Part shown: piece by piece, positions 26,124-35,597 of the stretch
How positions within the stretch are numbered: position 1 is the stretch's first letter
Layout: each line of letters starts with the position of its first letter
Source: Roseiarcus sp963765375
GTDB taxonomy: Bacteria; Pseudomonadota; Alphaproteobacteria; Rhizobiales; Beijerinckiaceae
Direction of reading: 5' to 3'
Assembly: GCA_963765375.1 (NCBI GenBank)
Contig: CAVXVZ010000007.1
Location: 372,001-436,000, forward strand
DNA: 64,000 nt
The notes under the pieces: model-generated
Database searches by the model: none
Told to the model about the DNA's origin: nothing
What the model saw: the letters and a program-made list of their open reading frames with translations, nothing else
Program-made: the position numbers and the translations under genes

Positions 26124-27995
26124 ATGAGTGTCCCGTTCGGCGCATCCGCCCTCCCCACCCTGCGTCTCCTCACCTGCGGATCGGTCGACGACGGCAAGTC
26201 GACCCTCATTGGGCGAATGCTGTACGAGAAAAAACTGATCTTCGACGACCAGCTCACGGCGCTCGAGCGCGATTCGAAAAAATTCGGCACGACCGGCGAC
26301 GATATCGACTACGCGCTCCTGGTCGACGGGCTCGAAGCCGAGCGCGAGCAGGGCATCACGATCGACGTCGCCTATCGCTACTTCGCCACCGCCCGGCGCT
26401 CGTTCATCGTCGCCGACACGCCGGGCCACGAGCAATATACCCGCAACATGGCGACCGGCGCGTCCAACGCCGACCTCGCGATCGTGCTCGTCGACGCGCG
26501 CAAAGGGCTGATCACGCAGACCCATCGCCATTCGATCATCGTGTCGCTGCTTGGCGTGCGCCATGTCGTGCTCGCGGTCAACAAGATCGATCTCGTCGAC
26601 TTCGGCGAGACGGTGTTTCGCCGAATCGAAGCCGACTACCGCAGGTTCGCCGAGACGCTCGGCTTCCGCTCGCTCGTCGCGCTGCCGATCTCGGCCCGGC
26701 ACGGCGACAATGTCTCGTCGCTCAGCGCGCGAACGCCGTGGTATGAAGGGCCGCATCTGCTCGATCATCTCGAGCGGATCGAGGTCGAGGAGGATCGCCG
26801 CAGCGCGCCGTTTCGCCTGCCGGTGCAATGGATCAACCGCCCGCATCATGAGTTTCGCGGCTTCGCCGGCACGATCCCGAGCGGACGCGTGGCGCGGGGC
26901 GAGGCGATCGTGGCCGCCGATTCCGGCCGCCGCAGCACGGTCGCGCGCCTCCTCATCGGCGATCGCGAGGTCGAGGCCGCCGAGGCGGGCGACGCGATCA
27001 CGCTGACGCTCGCCGACGAGATCGACATCGCCCGGGGCGACGTGCTCGCGAAGCCCGACAGCCGTCCGGAGGTCGCCGACCAGTTCACCGCCCATATCCT
27101 CTGGATGAGCGCCGAGCCGATGCTGCCCGGCCGATCCTACCTCCTCAAGATCGGCGGACGGACGACGCCCGCATCGATCACCGAGCTCAAGCATCGCCTC
27201 GACGTCAACAATTTCGACAAGCTCGCGGCGAAGGAGCTCGGCCTCAACGAAGTCGGCTTCTGCAACGTCGCCACGACGATGCCGGTCGCCTTCGACGCCT
27301 ATGGCGACAATCGCGCGACCGGCGCCTTCATCCTCATCGACCGCGCGACCAACGAGACCGCGGCGGCGGGGATGATCGCCCATGGGCTGAGGCGCGCGAC
27401 CAATGTGCATCGCCATGGGCTCGCGGTCGACCGCGAAGCCCATGCGGCGCAAAAGCACCAGAAGCCGGCGATCCTGTGGTTCACCGGGCTCTCGGGGGCG
27501 GGAAAATCGACGGTCGCCAACCTGGTCGAGGCCAGGCTGCATGCGCGCGGCGTTCATACCGCGCTCCTCGACGGCGACAACGTCCGCCACGGCCTCAACA
27601 AGGACTTGGGGTTCACCGCCGCCGACCGGGTCGAGAACATCCGCCGCGTCGGCGAGGTGGCGAGGCTGATGACCGACGCCGGGCTGATCGTGCTGTGCTC
27701 GTTCATTTCGCCGTTCCGGGCCGAGCGGCGGCTCGTCCGCGACACCGCTGCGACAGGCGAGTTCCTCGAGATTTTCGTCGAGGCGCCGCTGCAGACGGTC
27801 ATCGCCCGCGATCCCAAGGGCCTGTATAAGCGGGCGCTGGCCGGCGAGATCAAGAACTTCACCGGCGTCGACCAGCCGTATGAGGCGCCCGAGGCGCCGG
27901 AGCTCATCTTGGATTCCGCCGCGGAGCCGCCGGAGGCGCTCGCCGACCGCGTCATCGCCGAGCTTGAACGGCGCGGCACGATAGCGAGGCTGTGA
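26124..27995 (+). CDS. cysNC: bifunctional sulfate adenylyltransferase subunit 1 / APS kinase
   Basis: 623 residues. The CysN GTPase part has the P-loop GSVDDGKSTL (19-28), DTPGHEQYTRNM and NKIDLVD, followed by EF-Tu-like barrels. From about residue 450 a CysC kinase follows, with its own P-loop FTGLSGAGKSTVANL, LDGDNVRHGLNKDLGF, and FVEAPLQTVIARDPKGLYKRA. It drives APS synthesis with GTP and phosphorylates APS to PAPS. The start at 26124 has GGGAG upstream. The last 30 bases of identity to a second copy at 28902 mark a rearranged 3' end. Confidence 0.95.
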   Translation: MSVPFGASALPTLRLLTCGSVDDGKSTLIGRMLYEKKLIFDDQLTALERDSKKFGTTGDDIDYALLVDGLEAEREQGITIDVAYRYFATARRSFIVADTPGHEQYTRNMATGASNADLAIVLVDARKGLITQTHRHSIIVSLLGVRHVVLAVNKIDLVDFGETVFRRIEADYRRFAETLGFRSLVALPISARHGDNVSSLSARTPWYEGPHLLDHLERIEVEEDRRSAPFRLPVQWINRPHHEFRGFAGTIPSGRVARGEAIVAADSGRRSTVARLLIGDREVEAAEAGDAITLTLADEIDIARGDVLAKPDSRPEVADQFTAHILWMSAEPMLPGRSYLLKIGGRTTPASITELKHRLDVNNFDKLAAKELGLNEVGFCNVATTMPVAFDAYGDNRATGAFILIDRATNETAAAGMIAHGLRRATNVHRHGLAVDREAHAAQKHQKPAILWFTGLSGAGKSTVANLVEARLHARGVHTALLDGDNVRHGLNKDLGFTAADRVENIRRVGEVARLMTDAGLIVLCSFISPFRAERRLVRDTAATGEFLEIFVEAPLQTVIARDPKGLYKRALAGEIKNFTGVDQPYEAPEAPELILDSAAEPPEALADRVIAELERRGTIARL

Positions 27996-28004
27996 AGCGC
28001 TCGT

Positions 28005-28037
28005 CCGTCATGGCCGGGCTTGTCCCGGCCATCCACG
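28005..28037. repeat. dispersed hairpin repeat, copy 1
   Basis: A 33-bp unit (CCGTCATGGCCGGGCTTG then TCCCGGCCATCCACG) with a GGCCGGG/CCCGGCC stem, present again at 28312-28344. It is a known type of short palindromic repeat in rhizobial genomes. Here it sits just behind the cysNC stop and may act as a transcript end. Confidence 0.85.
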
Positions 28038-28108
28038 CGGCGACTGGTTGAATTGTTTGCGGCGCAATGCCGCGAAACTCCAGCGCTGTTGCTTCGAATA
28101 CTGCATGT

Positions 28109-28144
28109 GTCACCGTATTAGTCACCGTATTAGTCACCGTATTA
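28109..28144. repeat. three perfect 12-bp tandem repeats
   Basis: GTCACCGTATTA is repeated three times without change. Its GTCACCG core is the reverse complement of the CGGTGAC core in the 52-bp array at 28463. Confidence 0.9.
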
Positions 28145-28311
28145 CGTATTATCCGGCTTGAGAGCCGTTTCCGTATCCATGTCCGCTTTTCCCGCCGCTC
28201 GGCGGCGCTGGTTTGGGAAAGCCGGAGTATAGCGCCGCTTTCTGGAAAACGAAAGAAAATGTCGGATTTTTGTTTTGGGGGAAGGGCGGGCGAGGAGGGT
28301 GGGCCCCGCGA

Positions 28312-28344
28312 CCGTCATGGCCGGGCTTGTCCCGGCCATCCACG
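28312..28344. repeat. dispersed hairpin repeat, copy 2
   Basis: Same 33-bp unit as 28005-28037, in the same orientation, identical over its length. Confidence 0.85.
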
Positions 28345-28462
28345 GAGCGCGGCTAACAATGACCTGAGCGCCAAGGTTTTTAGGCGTTCTTTCGCGACCG
28401 CCGCCGGCCATCGTCGGATCTCGGTGCGAGGATCTCGGGATCTCCGGGATCTCCGGGATCCG

Positions 28463-28622
28463 GGATCTCGGTGACACGGGATCTCGGTGACACATGCATA
28501 TTTCACCAATAGGAGGATCTCGGTGACACGGGATCTCGGTGACACATGCATATTTCACCAATAGGAGGATCTCGGTGACACATGGACGATCTCGGTGACA
28601 CATGCATATTTCACCAATAGGA
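28463..28622. repeat. 52-bp tandem repeat array
   Basis: Units start at 28463, 28515 and 28567. The first two are 52 bp; the third is a 56-bp variant. Each unit holds two GATCTCGGTGACAC cores and ends in ATGCATATTTCACCAATAGG. At the joints, a TAG stop overlaps AGGAGG, followed six bases later by GTG, so units 1 and 2 each read as a 13-codon mini-frame. More CGGTGACACATGCATAT copies lie at 28813-28829, and inverted forms at 28103-28115 and 28648-28660. No unique spacers, so it is not a CRISPR array. Confidence 0.85.
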
Positions 28623-28708
28623 CTGCGCAATCTAAAAGGGGATATCAGCATGTGTCACCGTTTTCCCACCGTTTACCGTTTTCCTTTTGGCATCGGTGCT
28701 ACGCGAAG

Positions 28709-28796
28709 TAGACAATCCCAGACAATCCAACCCATGAGCGGGGGCGCCGTCGGCGCGAAACGGCCACGAGCCAAGCAAATCCAAATGGATTGACCC
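28709..28796. repeat. dispersed 90-bp repeat, copy A
   Basis: About 88 bases very similar to 41705-41791, sharing AGACAATCCAACC, ATGAGCGGGG, GCGAAACGGCC, CGAGCCAAG and AATCCAAA-GGAT-GACCC blocks. It is found only between genes. Confidence 0.8.
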
Positions 28797-28901
28797 GACC
28801 AAACGTCAAATACGGTGACACATGCATATCGATTACGCCCCGATTGCCGCCGATTACCCCGATCACCCGCGAGAATGCCGTTCGCATTCAGATCGCCGTC
28901 G

Positions 28902-28950
28902 CCGCGTCATCGCCGAGCTTGAACGGCGCGGGCGTATCGTGGCCTTATAG
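28902..28950 (+). pseudogene. displaced duplicate of the cysNC 3' end
   Basis: Bases 28902-28931 are identical to 27947-27976 in cysNC. Reading on in the same frame gives RVIAELERRGRIVAL and a TAG, against RVIAELERRGTIARL and TGA in the gene. The repeat-rich block 27977-28901 thus lies between two copies of the gene tail, suggesting an insertion or recombination at the 3' end of cysNC. This copy is untranslated debris. Confidence 0.75.
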
Positions 28951-28976
28951 GCGCGGCGCACCAACCCGGGGCTTCC

Positions 28977-29600
28977 ATGCTCACGCTCTACTACGCGACC
29001 AACACCTGCGCGCTCGCTTCGCATATCGCGCTCGAGGAAGCTGGCGCCGCCTACGAGACACGATGGATCGACTTCGGCGCCGCCGAGCAGACCAAGCCCG
29101 ACTATCTCAACATCAACCCGAAGGGCCGGGTGCCGGCGCTCGTCACCGATCGCGGCGTCTTGACGGAAACGCCGGCCATTCTCGCCTATATCGCGCAAAC
29201 TCATCCTGCCGCTCGGCTCGCGCCGCTCGACGATCCGTTCGCCTTCGCGGAAGTGCAGGCGTTCATGAGCTATCTCTGCGCCACGGTGCATGTCGCGCAC
29301 GCTCACCGGGCTCGCGGCTATCGATGGACGGACGACCCGGCGGCGATCGAAACGATGAAGAAGAAGGTTCCCGAGACCGTCGGCGCCTGCTTCGACCTGG
29401 TCGAGGGGAAGATGTTCCGCCCGCCCTGGGTGATGGGCGACGCCTACACGATCGCCGACCCCTACCTCTTCACCATCGCGCGGTGGCTGGAGGTCGACGG
29501 CGTCGACCCCGCCGCCTTCCCGCTCGTGCTCGATCACCGCGACCGGATGGCCGAACGGCCCGCCGTCAAGCGCGCGCTCGCCAGCGAGGGCCTGGCGTAG
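28977..29600 (+). CDS. glutathione S-transferase
   Basis: 207 residues. The N-terminal thioredoxin-like domain (MLTLYYATNTCALASHIALEEAGA; NPKGRVPALVTD; LTETPAILAYIA) is followed by an all-helical C-terminal domain with YTIADPYLFTIARWL. It resembles the bacterial beta/YfcG-like GSTs that use glutathione for detoxification; the substrate is unknown. The ATG follows directly after the cysNC tail duplicate and has only a weak GGGG site. Confidence 0.88.
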   Translation: MLTLYYATNTCALASHIALEEAGAAYETRWIDFGAAEQTKPDYLNINPKGRVPALVTDRGVLTETPAILAYIAQTHPAARLAPLDDPFAFAEVQAFMSYLCATVHVAHAHRARGYRWTDDPAAIETMKKKVPETVGACFDLVEGKMFRPPWVMGDAYTIADPYLFTIARWLEVDGVDPAAFPLVLDHRDRMAERPAVKRALASEGLA

Positions 29601-30010
29601 AGAGGCGAAGGCGCCGAAGGCGCGAGGCGCTTCTTCGATCCGGCAGACTGGAGCGCCACCTTGGCCGCGCCGACAAAAGATTGCGAAAAATCAGAAGTGG
29701 GGTCATAATGCCCGCATGCGACGATCGAGAGCGGAGCGAACTGAGCTGAGGGATTGCGTTTACCGCCGCGCCGAGCCGGGCGGAAAGGCATGGATAAACT
29801 TTGGAGTGGCTCGTCCTCCGCAAGCCTTTGAAAAGACTGATTCCGGACGAGAGAATCCAAGAAAACCCAAGCTCTCGCAACACCCAGCCGGAGCCGGACC
29901 CCGCCGCATCCCGGACGATCCAAGATATTCCAAACGGAGCGATCCGCGGGCGCGCGGGCTTCTCCCGCAGGCCGCGGCAGACGGGCGTTCTTTCGACGCC
30001 CTCCTTCGCC
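29601..30010. other. intergenic region with part of the dispersed repeat
   Basis: About 400 bases between the convergent GST and boxB genes. The only structure is a partial copy of the dispersed repeat at 29829-29868. I see no gene. Confidence 0.55.
29829..29868. repeat. dispersed repeat, partial copy B
   Basis: Forty bases (TGAAAAG...GGACGAGAGAATCCAAGAAAA) match the left part of the copy at 41675-41714 with only a few changes. The right part seen in copies A and C is missing or badly diverged. Confidence 0.75.
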
Positions 30011-31504
<1,494 letters not shown>

Positions 31505-31531
31505 GGGGTTCTCCTCATGCTCATGATCCGG

Positions 31532-32806
31532 TCAGTACGTTTCCAGATGCAGCCGCCCCTCGCGTTTGAGCGCCTGCCGATGCGTCTCCCAATCGAGCCC
31601 GGCCTCGATCGCGATGTCGCGCAGCGCCTTGACCACGCCCTCCTCCATCGCCTTGAGGCCGCAGACGTAGAAATAGGCGTCCGGGTCGGCGATGAGCGAC
31701 GCTAGATCGCCCGCCCGCTGGCGCATCGCGTCCTGCACGTAACGCTTGGGCTCGCCGGCAGCGCGGCTGAAGGCGAAGTTGATGTCGATAAAGTCCTTCG
31801 GCAGATTGCCGAGCGGGCCGAAATAAGGCAATTCCTCCCTGGTGCGGGCGCCGAAGAACAGCATCAGCTTGCCGCCGTCGAACTTGCCCGCCTTGCGCAA
31901 GCGGCGCCGCCACTCGGTCATCGCCCGCATCGGCGCGCTGCCGGTGCCGGTGCAGATCATCACGATCGCGCTCTTCGGGTGGTTCGGCATCAGGAAGCTC
32001 ACGCCGAACGGTCCGGTCGCCTCGATGGCGTCGCCCACTTTCAGGTCGCAGAGATAATTGCTGGCGACGCCGCGGACGGGGCGGCCGTGATGATCCTCGA
32101 GCACCCGCTTCACGGTGAGCGAGACATTGTTGTAGCCCGGCCGTTCGCCGTTGCGCGGGCTCGCGACGGAATATTGGCGCGGGAAGTGCGGCCGCCCGTC
32201 CGCATCCGTTCCCGGAGGGACAATGCCGATCGACTGGCCCTCCAGCACCGGGAAGGTCACGGCGCCGAAATCGAGCACGATGTGATGGGTGTCGTAGTCC
32301 TTGCCGACGTCCGTCACCCGGACGTTGCCGACGACCGTGGCGGGAACCGACCTCGCCGCCGCCTTCGGTCCGTAAAGATTGGCGATCGCCCGCTCGGCCG
32401 ACCAGGGCGGGGCGACGGCGCCATAGGCGCTGGCGTCGAACAACGCTCCGCCAGCGGCGGCGGGCGAAGCTTGAGGGTGCGGCGCGGCGGGGCTCGCGTT
32501 TTCCGAGGCGGCGGCGAGAGCGAGGTCGTCGGCGCTCAGTTCCGCCGGCAGGGCATCCCAGCCGAACTGCGCCTCGACGCTATAGGCGCGAGCGCGGGGA
32601 ATTGCCCGCCAGTTGTCGATGCTGCCGGTCGGACAGGGCGGAACGCAGGCCATGCAGAGGTTGCAGATGTTGGCGTCGACCACATAGTTGCGCGCGTCAT
32701 GCGAGATCGCGCCGACCGGACAGGTCGATTCGCAGGTGTTGCAGCGGATGCAGATTTCGGGGTCGATCAGGTGCTGCCTGATGAGTCCGGGCTGAGCCGC
32801 CTCCAT
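31532..32806 (-). CDS. boxA: benzoyl-CoA 2,3-epoxidase, reductase subunit
   Basis: 424 residues. Two [4Fe-4S] ferredoxin motifs are near the N-terminus (Cys19/22/25/29 in CIRCNTCESTCP and Cys48/51/54/58 in CNLCMACVPPCP). An Ala/Pro-rich linker (about 95-125) follows, then a ferredoxin-NADP reductase part with RQYSVASPRNGER (flavin), ICTGTGSAPMRAM (NADPH) and the YFYVCGLKAMEEGV end. It passes electrons from NADPH to BoxB. The ATG shares its A with the boxC stop (TGATG), so the two are translationally coupled. Confidence 0.95.
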   Translation of the reverse strand: MEAAQPGLIRQHLIDPEICIRCNTCESTCPVGAISHDARNYVVDANICNLCMACVPPCPTGSIDNWRAIPRARAYSVEAQFGWDALPAELSADDLALAAASENASPAAPHPQASPAAAGGALFDASAYGAVAPPWSAERAIANLYGPKAAARSVPATVVGNVRVTDVGKDYDTHHIVLDFGAVTFPVLEGQSIGIVPPGTDADGRPHFPRQYSVASPRNGERPGYNNVSLTVKRVLEDHHGRPVRGVASNYLCDLKVGDAIEATGPFGVSFLMPNHPKSAIVMICTGTGSAPMRAMTEWRRRLRKAGKFDGGKLMLFFGARTREELPYFGPLGNLPKDFIDINFAFSRAAGEPKRYVQDAMRQRAGDLASLIADPDAYFYVCGLKAMEEGVVKALRDIAIEAGLDWETHRQALKREGRLHLETY

Positions 32807-34455
32807 CACACCCGGTCCCAGTCGAATGCCGCCTTTTCGCCCTTGCCATAGACCTTGAGCGCGCCCTTTTCGCCGACCGCGTTGGGACGCTGGAAGATCC
32901 AGTTCTGCCAGGCTGTGAGGCGTCCGAAGACGCGGGTGGCCAATGTCTCCGGGCCGTCGAAGCGCAGGTTCGCCTCGAGCGCGGTCAGCGCATCGGGGCT
33001 CAGCGACGCGCGCTCTTCGACTGCGATGCGGATCTCGTCGGCCCAGTCGATGTCGTCGGGAATGCTGGTGGCGAGGCCAAGCGCGAACGCCGCCTCGGCG
33101 TCGAGCGGTCGGCCGATGTTGGCTTTCAGCGCCTCGAGCGCCGGCTTTTCGTCGTAGAAGCGGCGCCCGAGACGGCTCTGCCCGCTCGCCATCGGGTAGC
33201 CGACGAAGTTCGCCTGGCTGAGCGCGACCTCAGGCGCGCGGTTTTTCCCGCCGGGCAGCGCCAGGTGGTAGATTCGGTCGCAGGCCAGGGCGAGCTCCAT
33301 GAGCGAGCCGGCGAAGCACGAGCCCTCGTCGATGAGCGCGAACAGGCTGCGCGAGGTGACGTCGAGCCGGCTGAACGCGCGGCGCAGATAGCCGATCGTT
33401 TCGCGCACGAGCCAGTGCGCTTTCAACGCGCCGAGCGTCGCGTCCATCGCCAGCACGGCCTCGACGGCGCCCTCCGTCTTGATCAGCCAGACCCCGATAT
33501 CGAGCTCGTGGGTTCGCATGGACAGGATCGCATCCTCGAGCTCCCGAGCGAGGGCCAGCGGATACCAGGCCGCGCCTTGCGCTTCGATCGCGGCGATGCT
33601 CCCCGGCCCGCCGCCGTCCGGGCCACGGATCGTGAATGTGGCGACGCGCGCGCCGCGGTCGATCGCGACCGTCACGTGCGAATAGCGCAAGGCGTCGGCT
33701 TCGATTCTGCGCTCGATCGGCGTGAGCGCGACGCCCTTGGCGGACGACGGGCGGTCGCTCGCCGCCGCCAGCGCCAATGCGCGCTCCCGCACCGCTGCGG
33801 CGAACTGCGCCGGCTTGGCGATCGCATCGACCAGGCGCCAGGCCAGCGCCTTCTCGCCGCGCACGCCTTCGCTGGTGGTGCAGAAGACATCCGCCAGGTC
33901 GTGGCGGACATGGCGCTTGTCGGTCAGCCGCGTCAGGCCGCCGGTGCCGGGCAGCACACCGAGCAACGGCACCTCGGGGAGGCTGACCGCGCTCGAACGA
34001 TCGTCGATGAGAAGAACCTCGTCGCAGGCCAGCGCCAATTCGTAGCCGCCGCCGGCGCATGAGCCGTTGACGGCGGCGAGGAACTTCAGCCCCTCATGCT
34101 TCGAGGAGTCTTCGAGGCCGTTGCGGGTCTCGTTGGTGAATTTGCAGAAGTTGACCTTCCACGCATGGCTCGAGACCCCGAGCATGAATATGTTGGCGCC
34201 GGAGCAGAACACCCGCTCGCGCGCGCTCGTGATGACTACGACGCGCACATCCGGATGCTCGAACCGGATGCGGTTGACGGCGTCGGCGAGCTCGATGTCG
34301 ACGCCGAGATCGTAGCTGTTGAGCTTGAGCTTATAACCGGGACGCAAGCCCGCGTCCTCGTCGAAATCCGCGAGCAGCGTCGCCACCGGCCCGTCGAATT
34401 TGAGCTTCCAGTGCCTGTAGAGCGCCGGCGCGGTTTGATAGTCGACCCGGTCCAT
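32806..34455 (-). CDS. boxC: 2,3-epoxybenzoyl-CoA dihydrolase (ring-opening lyase)
   Basis: 549 residues, a large crotonase-superfamily enzyme that hydrolytically opens the epoxide to 3,4-dehydroadipyl-CoA semialdehyde and formate. The crotonase oxyanion segment appears in NGSCAGGGYELALACDEV, and EVPLLGVLPGTGGLTRL follows. The second half is a degenerate repeat of the fold with SCFAGSLMELALACDRIY. GGGAG lies just before the ATG at 34455, so I prefer it over an ATG 21 bases upstream. Confidence 0.93.
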   Translation of the reverse strand: MDRVDYQTAPALYRHWKLKFDGPVATLLADFDEDAGLRPGYKLKLNSYDLGVDIELADAVNRIRFEHPDVRVVVITSARERVFCSGANIFMLGVSSHAWKVNFCKFTNETRNGLEDSSKHEGLKFLAAVNGSCAGGGYELALACDEVLLIDDRSSAVSLPEVPLLGVLPGTGGLTRLTDKRHVRHDLADVFCTTSEGVRGEKALAWRLVDAIAKPAQFAAAVRERALALAAASDRPSSAKGVALTPIERRIEADALRYSHVTVAIDRGARVATFTIRGPDGGGPGSIAAIEAQGAAWYPLALARELEDAILSMRTHELDIGVWLIKTEGAVEAVLAMDATLGALKAHWLVRETIGYLRRAFSRLDVTSRSLFALIDEGSCFAGSLMELALACDRIYHLALPGGKNRAPEVALSQANFVGYPMASGQSRLGRRFYDEKPALEALKANIGRPLDAEAAFALGLATSIPDDIDWADEIRIAVEERASLSPDALTALEANLRFDGPETLATRVFGRLTAWQNWIFQRPNAVGEKGALKVYGKGEKAAFDWDRV

Positions 34456-34490
34456 TGCGCTCCCGTTGATAAGCATTTTAATGCAAGCAA

Positions 34491-34504
34491 TGCATCATAA
34501 TGCA
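34491..34504 (-). promoter_or_regulatory. predicted BoxR operator upstream of boxC
   Basis: TGCA-N6-TGCA, the palindromic pattern described for BoxR of Azoarcus. A third TGCA at 34482-34485 lies five bases further in. It sits 36 bases before the boxC start, so it can control boxCAB separately from boxR. Confidence 0.65.
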
Positions 34505-34535
34505 CTCTCCGGCTACCGGCAAGCGCCTCAACCGG

Positions 34536-35492
34536 TCACGATCGAGGCAGGCCGATGGCCGCCCGCGCCTGCGCCCGCAGGATCTCAAAGGTTTCGATGA
34601 GCGGCTGGGCGCTGGTGTCGATGTGGATGTCCGCTTTCGAATAAAAGGCCGCCCGTCCGGCGAGAATGGACTTGAGATCCTCCATCGCCTCGCGGCTCGC
34701 CGCCATGGGCCGGAGATCGCCCTGGGCGGCGACGCGGCTCATGTGGTCTTCGGGATCGGCCTTGAGCCAGACGCTGGCGCAGCGGCGCAGCAGGAGATTG
34801 AAGCTGCCAAGGTCGGAGACGAGGCCCCCCGCGGTGGCGATGACCGCCTCGGGATAGGCGTCGATGGCTTCCTCGAGCGCGCGGCGTTCGTAGCGGCGGT
34901 AGGCGTTCTGGCCGTAGAGCCCGAGAATCTCGCTGATGCTGCAGCCGGCGAGCTTCTCGATCTCGCGACTGAGCTCGACGAACGAAAATTCGAGGTCTTC
35001 CGCCAGCATCCGCCCGAGCGTCGATTTGCCCGCGCCGCGCAGGCCGATGAGCGCGACCCGCGACGAGCGGGCGGGCGCTTCGTCGCTGCGCGGCGGCGCC
35101 GCGCCGACGAGTTCGGAAGCCGCGACGCGCACCCGGCGCAGCGTCGCCTCGTCCCGGTCCGAGAGCATCTCGCGCAGCATCAGCCATTCCGGCGAGCGGG
35201 TGGTGACGTCGCCCAGGACCTCGGCCAGCGAACATTGCAGCGCCTGGGTGACGTTGAGGAGAATGAGGATCGAGGCGTTGCCGACGCCGTATTCGAGATT
35301 GGCGAGATGCCGCTCGGAAACGCCGGTCGCGCGCGCAAGCGCCTTGCGGGTGAGGCCGCGACGCGCCCTGAGCGCCCTGACCCGCTCGCCAAGGGCCGCG
35401 AGAAACAGCTCCCTCCGCCCGTCGGCGGTCTCGATTGTCGCCGGCGTGGCGACTTCGGCCGCGGCTAGCGAAGGCGCCAGGTCGTTTGACAA
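34536..35492 (-). CDS. boxR: benzoyl-CoA-responsive regulator BoxR
   Basis: 318 residues in the BoxR/BzdR layout. An XRE-type helix-turn-helix (about 33-90; LGERVRALRARRGLTRKALARATGVSERHLANLE) is followed by a linker and a shikimate-kinase-like domain with the P-loop ALIGLRGAGKSTLGRML. In Azoarcus the kinase-like part binds benzoyl-CoA and releases repression. Translation appears to begin at a TTG; no in-frame ATG fits upstream. It is divergent from the ligase gene, with an operator match in between. Confidence 0.93.
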   Translation of the reverse strand: MSNDLAPSLAAAEVATPATIETADGRRELFLAALGERVRALRARRGLTRKALARATGVSERHLANLEYGVGNASILILLNVTQALQCSLAEVLGDVTTRSPEWLMLREMLSDRDEATLRRVRVAASELVGAAPPRSDEAPARSSRVALIGLRGAGKSTLGRMLAEDLEFSFVELSREIEKLAGCSISEILGLYGQNAYRRYERRALEEAIDAYPEAVIATAGGLVSDLGSFNLLLRRCASVWLKADPEDHMSRVAAQGDLRPMAASREAMEDLKSILAGRAAFYSKADIHIDTSAQPLIETFEILRAQARAAIGLPRS

Positions 35493-35521
35493 GATTTTTT
35501 CGCGCCCCTAAGAGGACATGA

Positions 35522-35535
35522 AGCACAATATTGCA
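35522..35535. promoter_or_regulatory. predicted BoxR operator in the boxR-ligase divergent gap
   Basis: AGCA-N6-TGCA, one base from the TGCA-N6-TGCA pattern. It lies 30 bases before boxR and 62 bases before the ligase ATG, where it could control both. Confidence 0.55.
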
Positions 35536-35597
35536 TCAAACAGAGGCAGGCAAGCCTCGGCGCGCCCCTCGGCGCGGGCCTCATTCAGGAGACGCCG

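Noticed and set aside
28463..28622. 52-bp array considered as a CRISPR array
   Set aside because: Units are contiguous with no unique spacers, and no cas gene is near.
28602..28793. 63-codon plus-strand frame running out of the repeat array
   Set aside because: It is built from repeat text and the dispersed repeat, with no family-like sequence.
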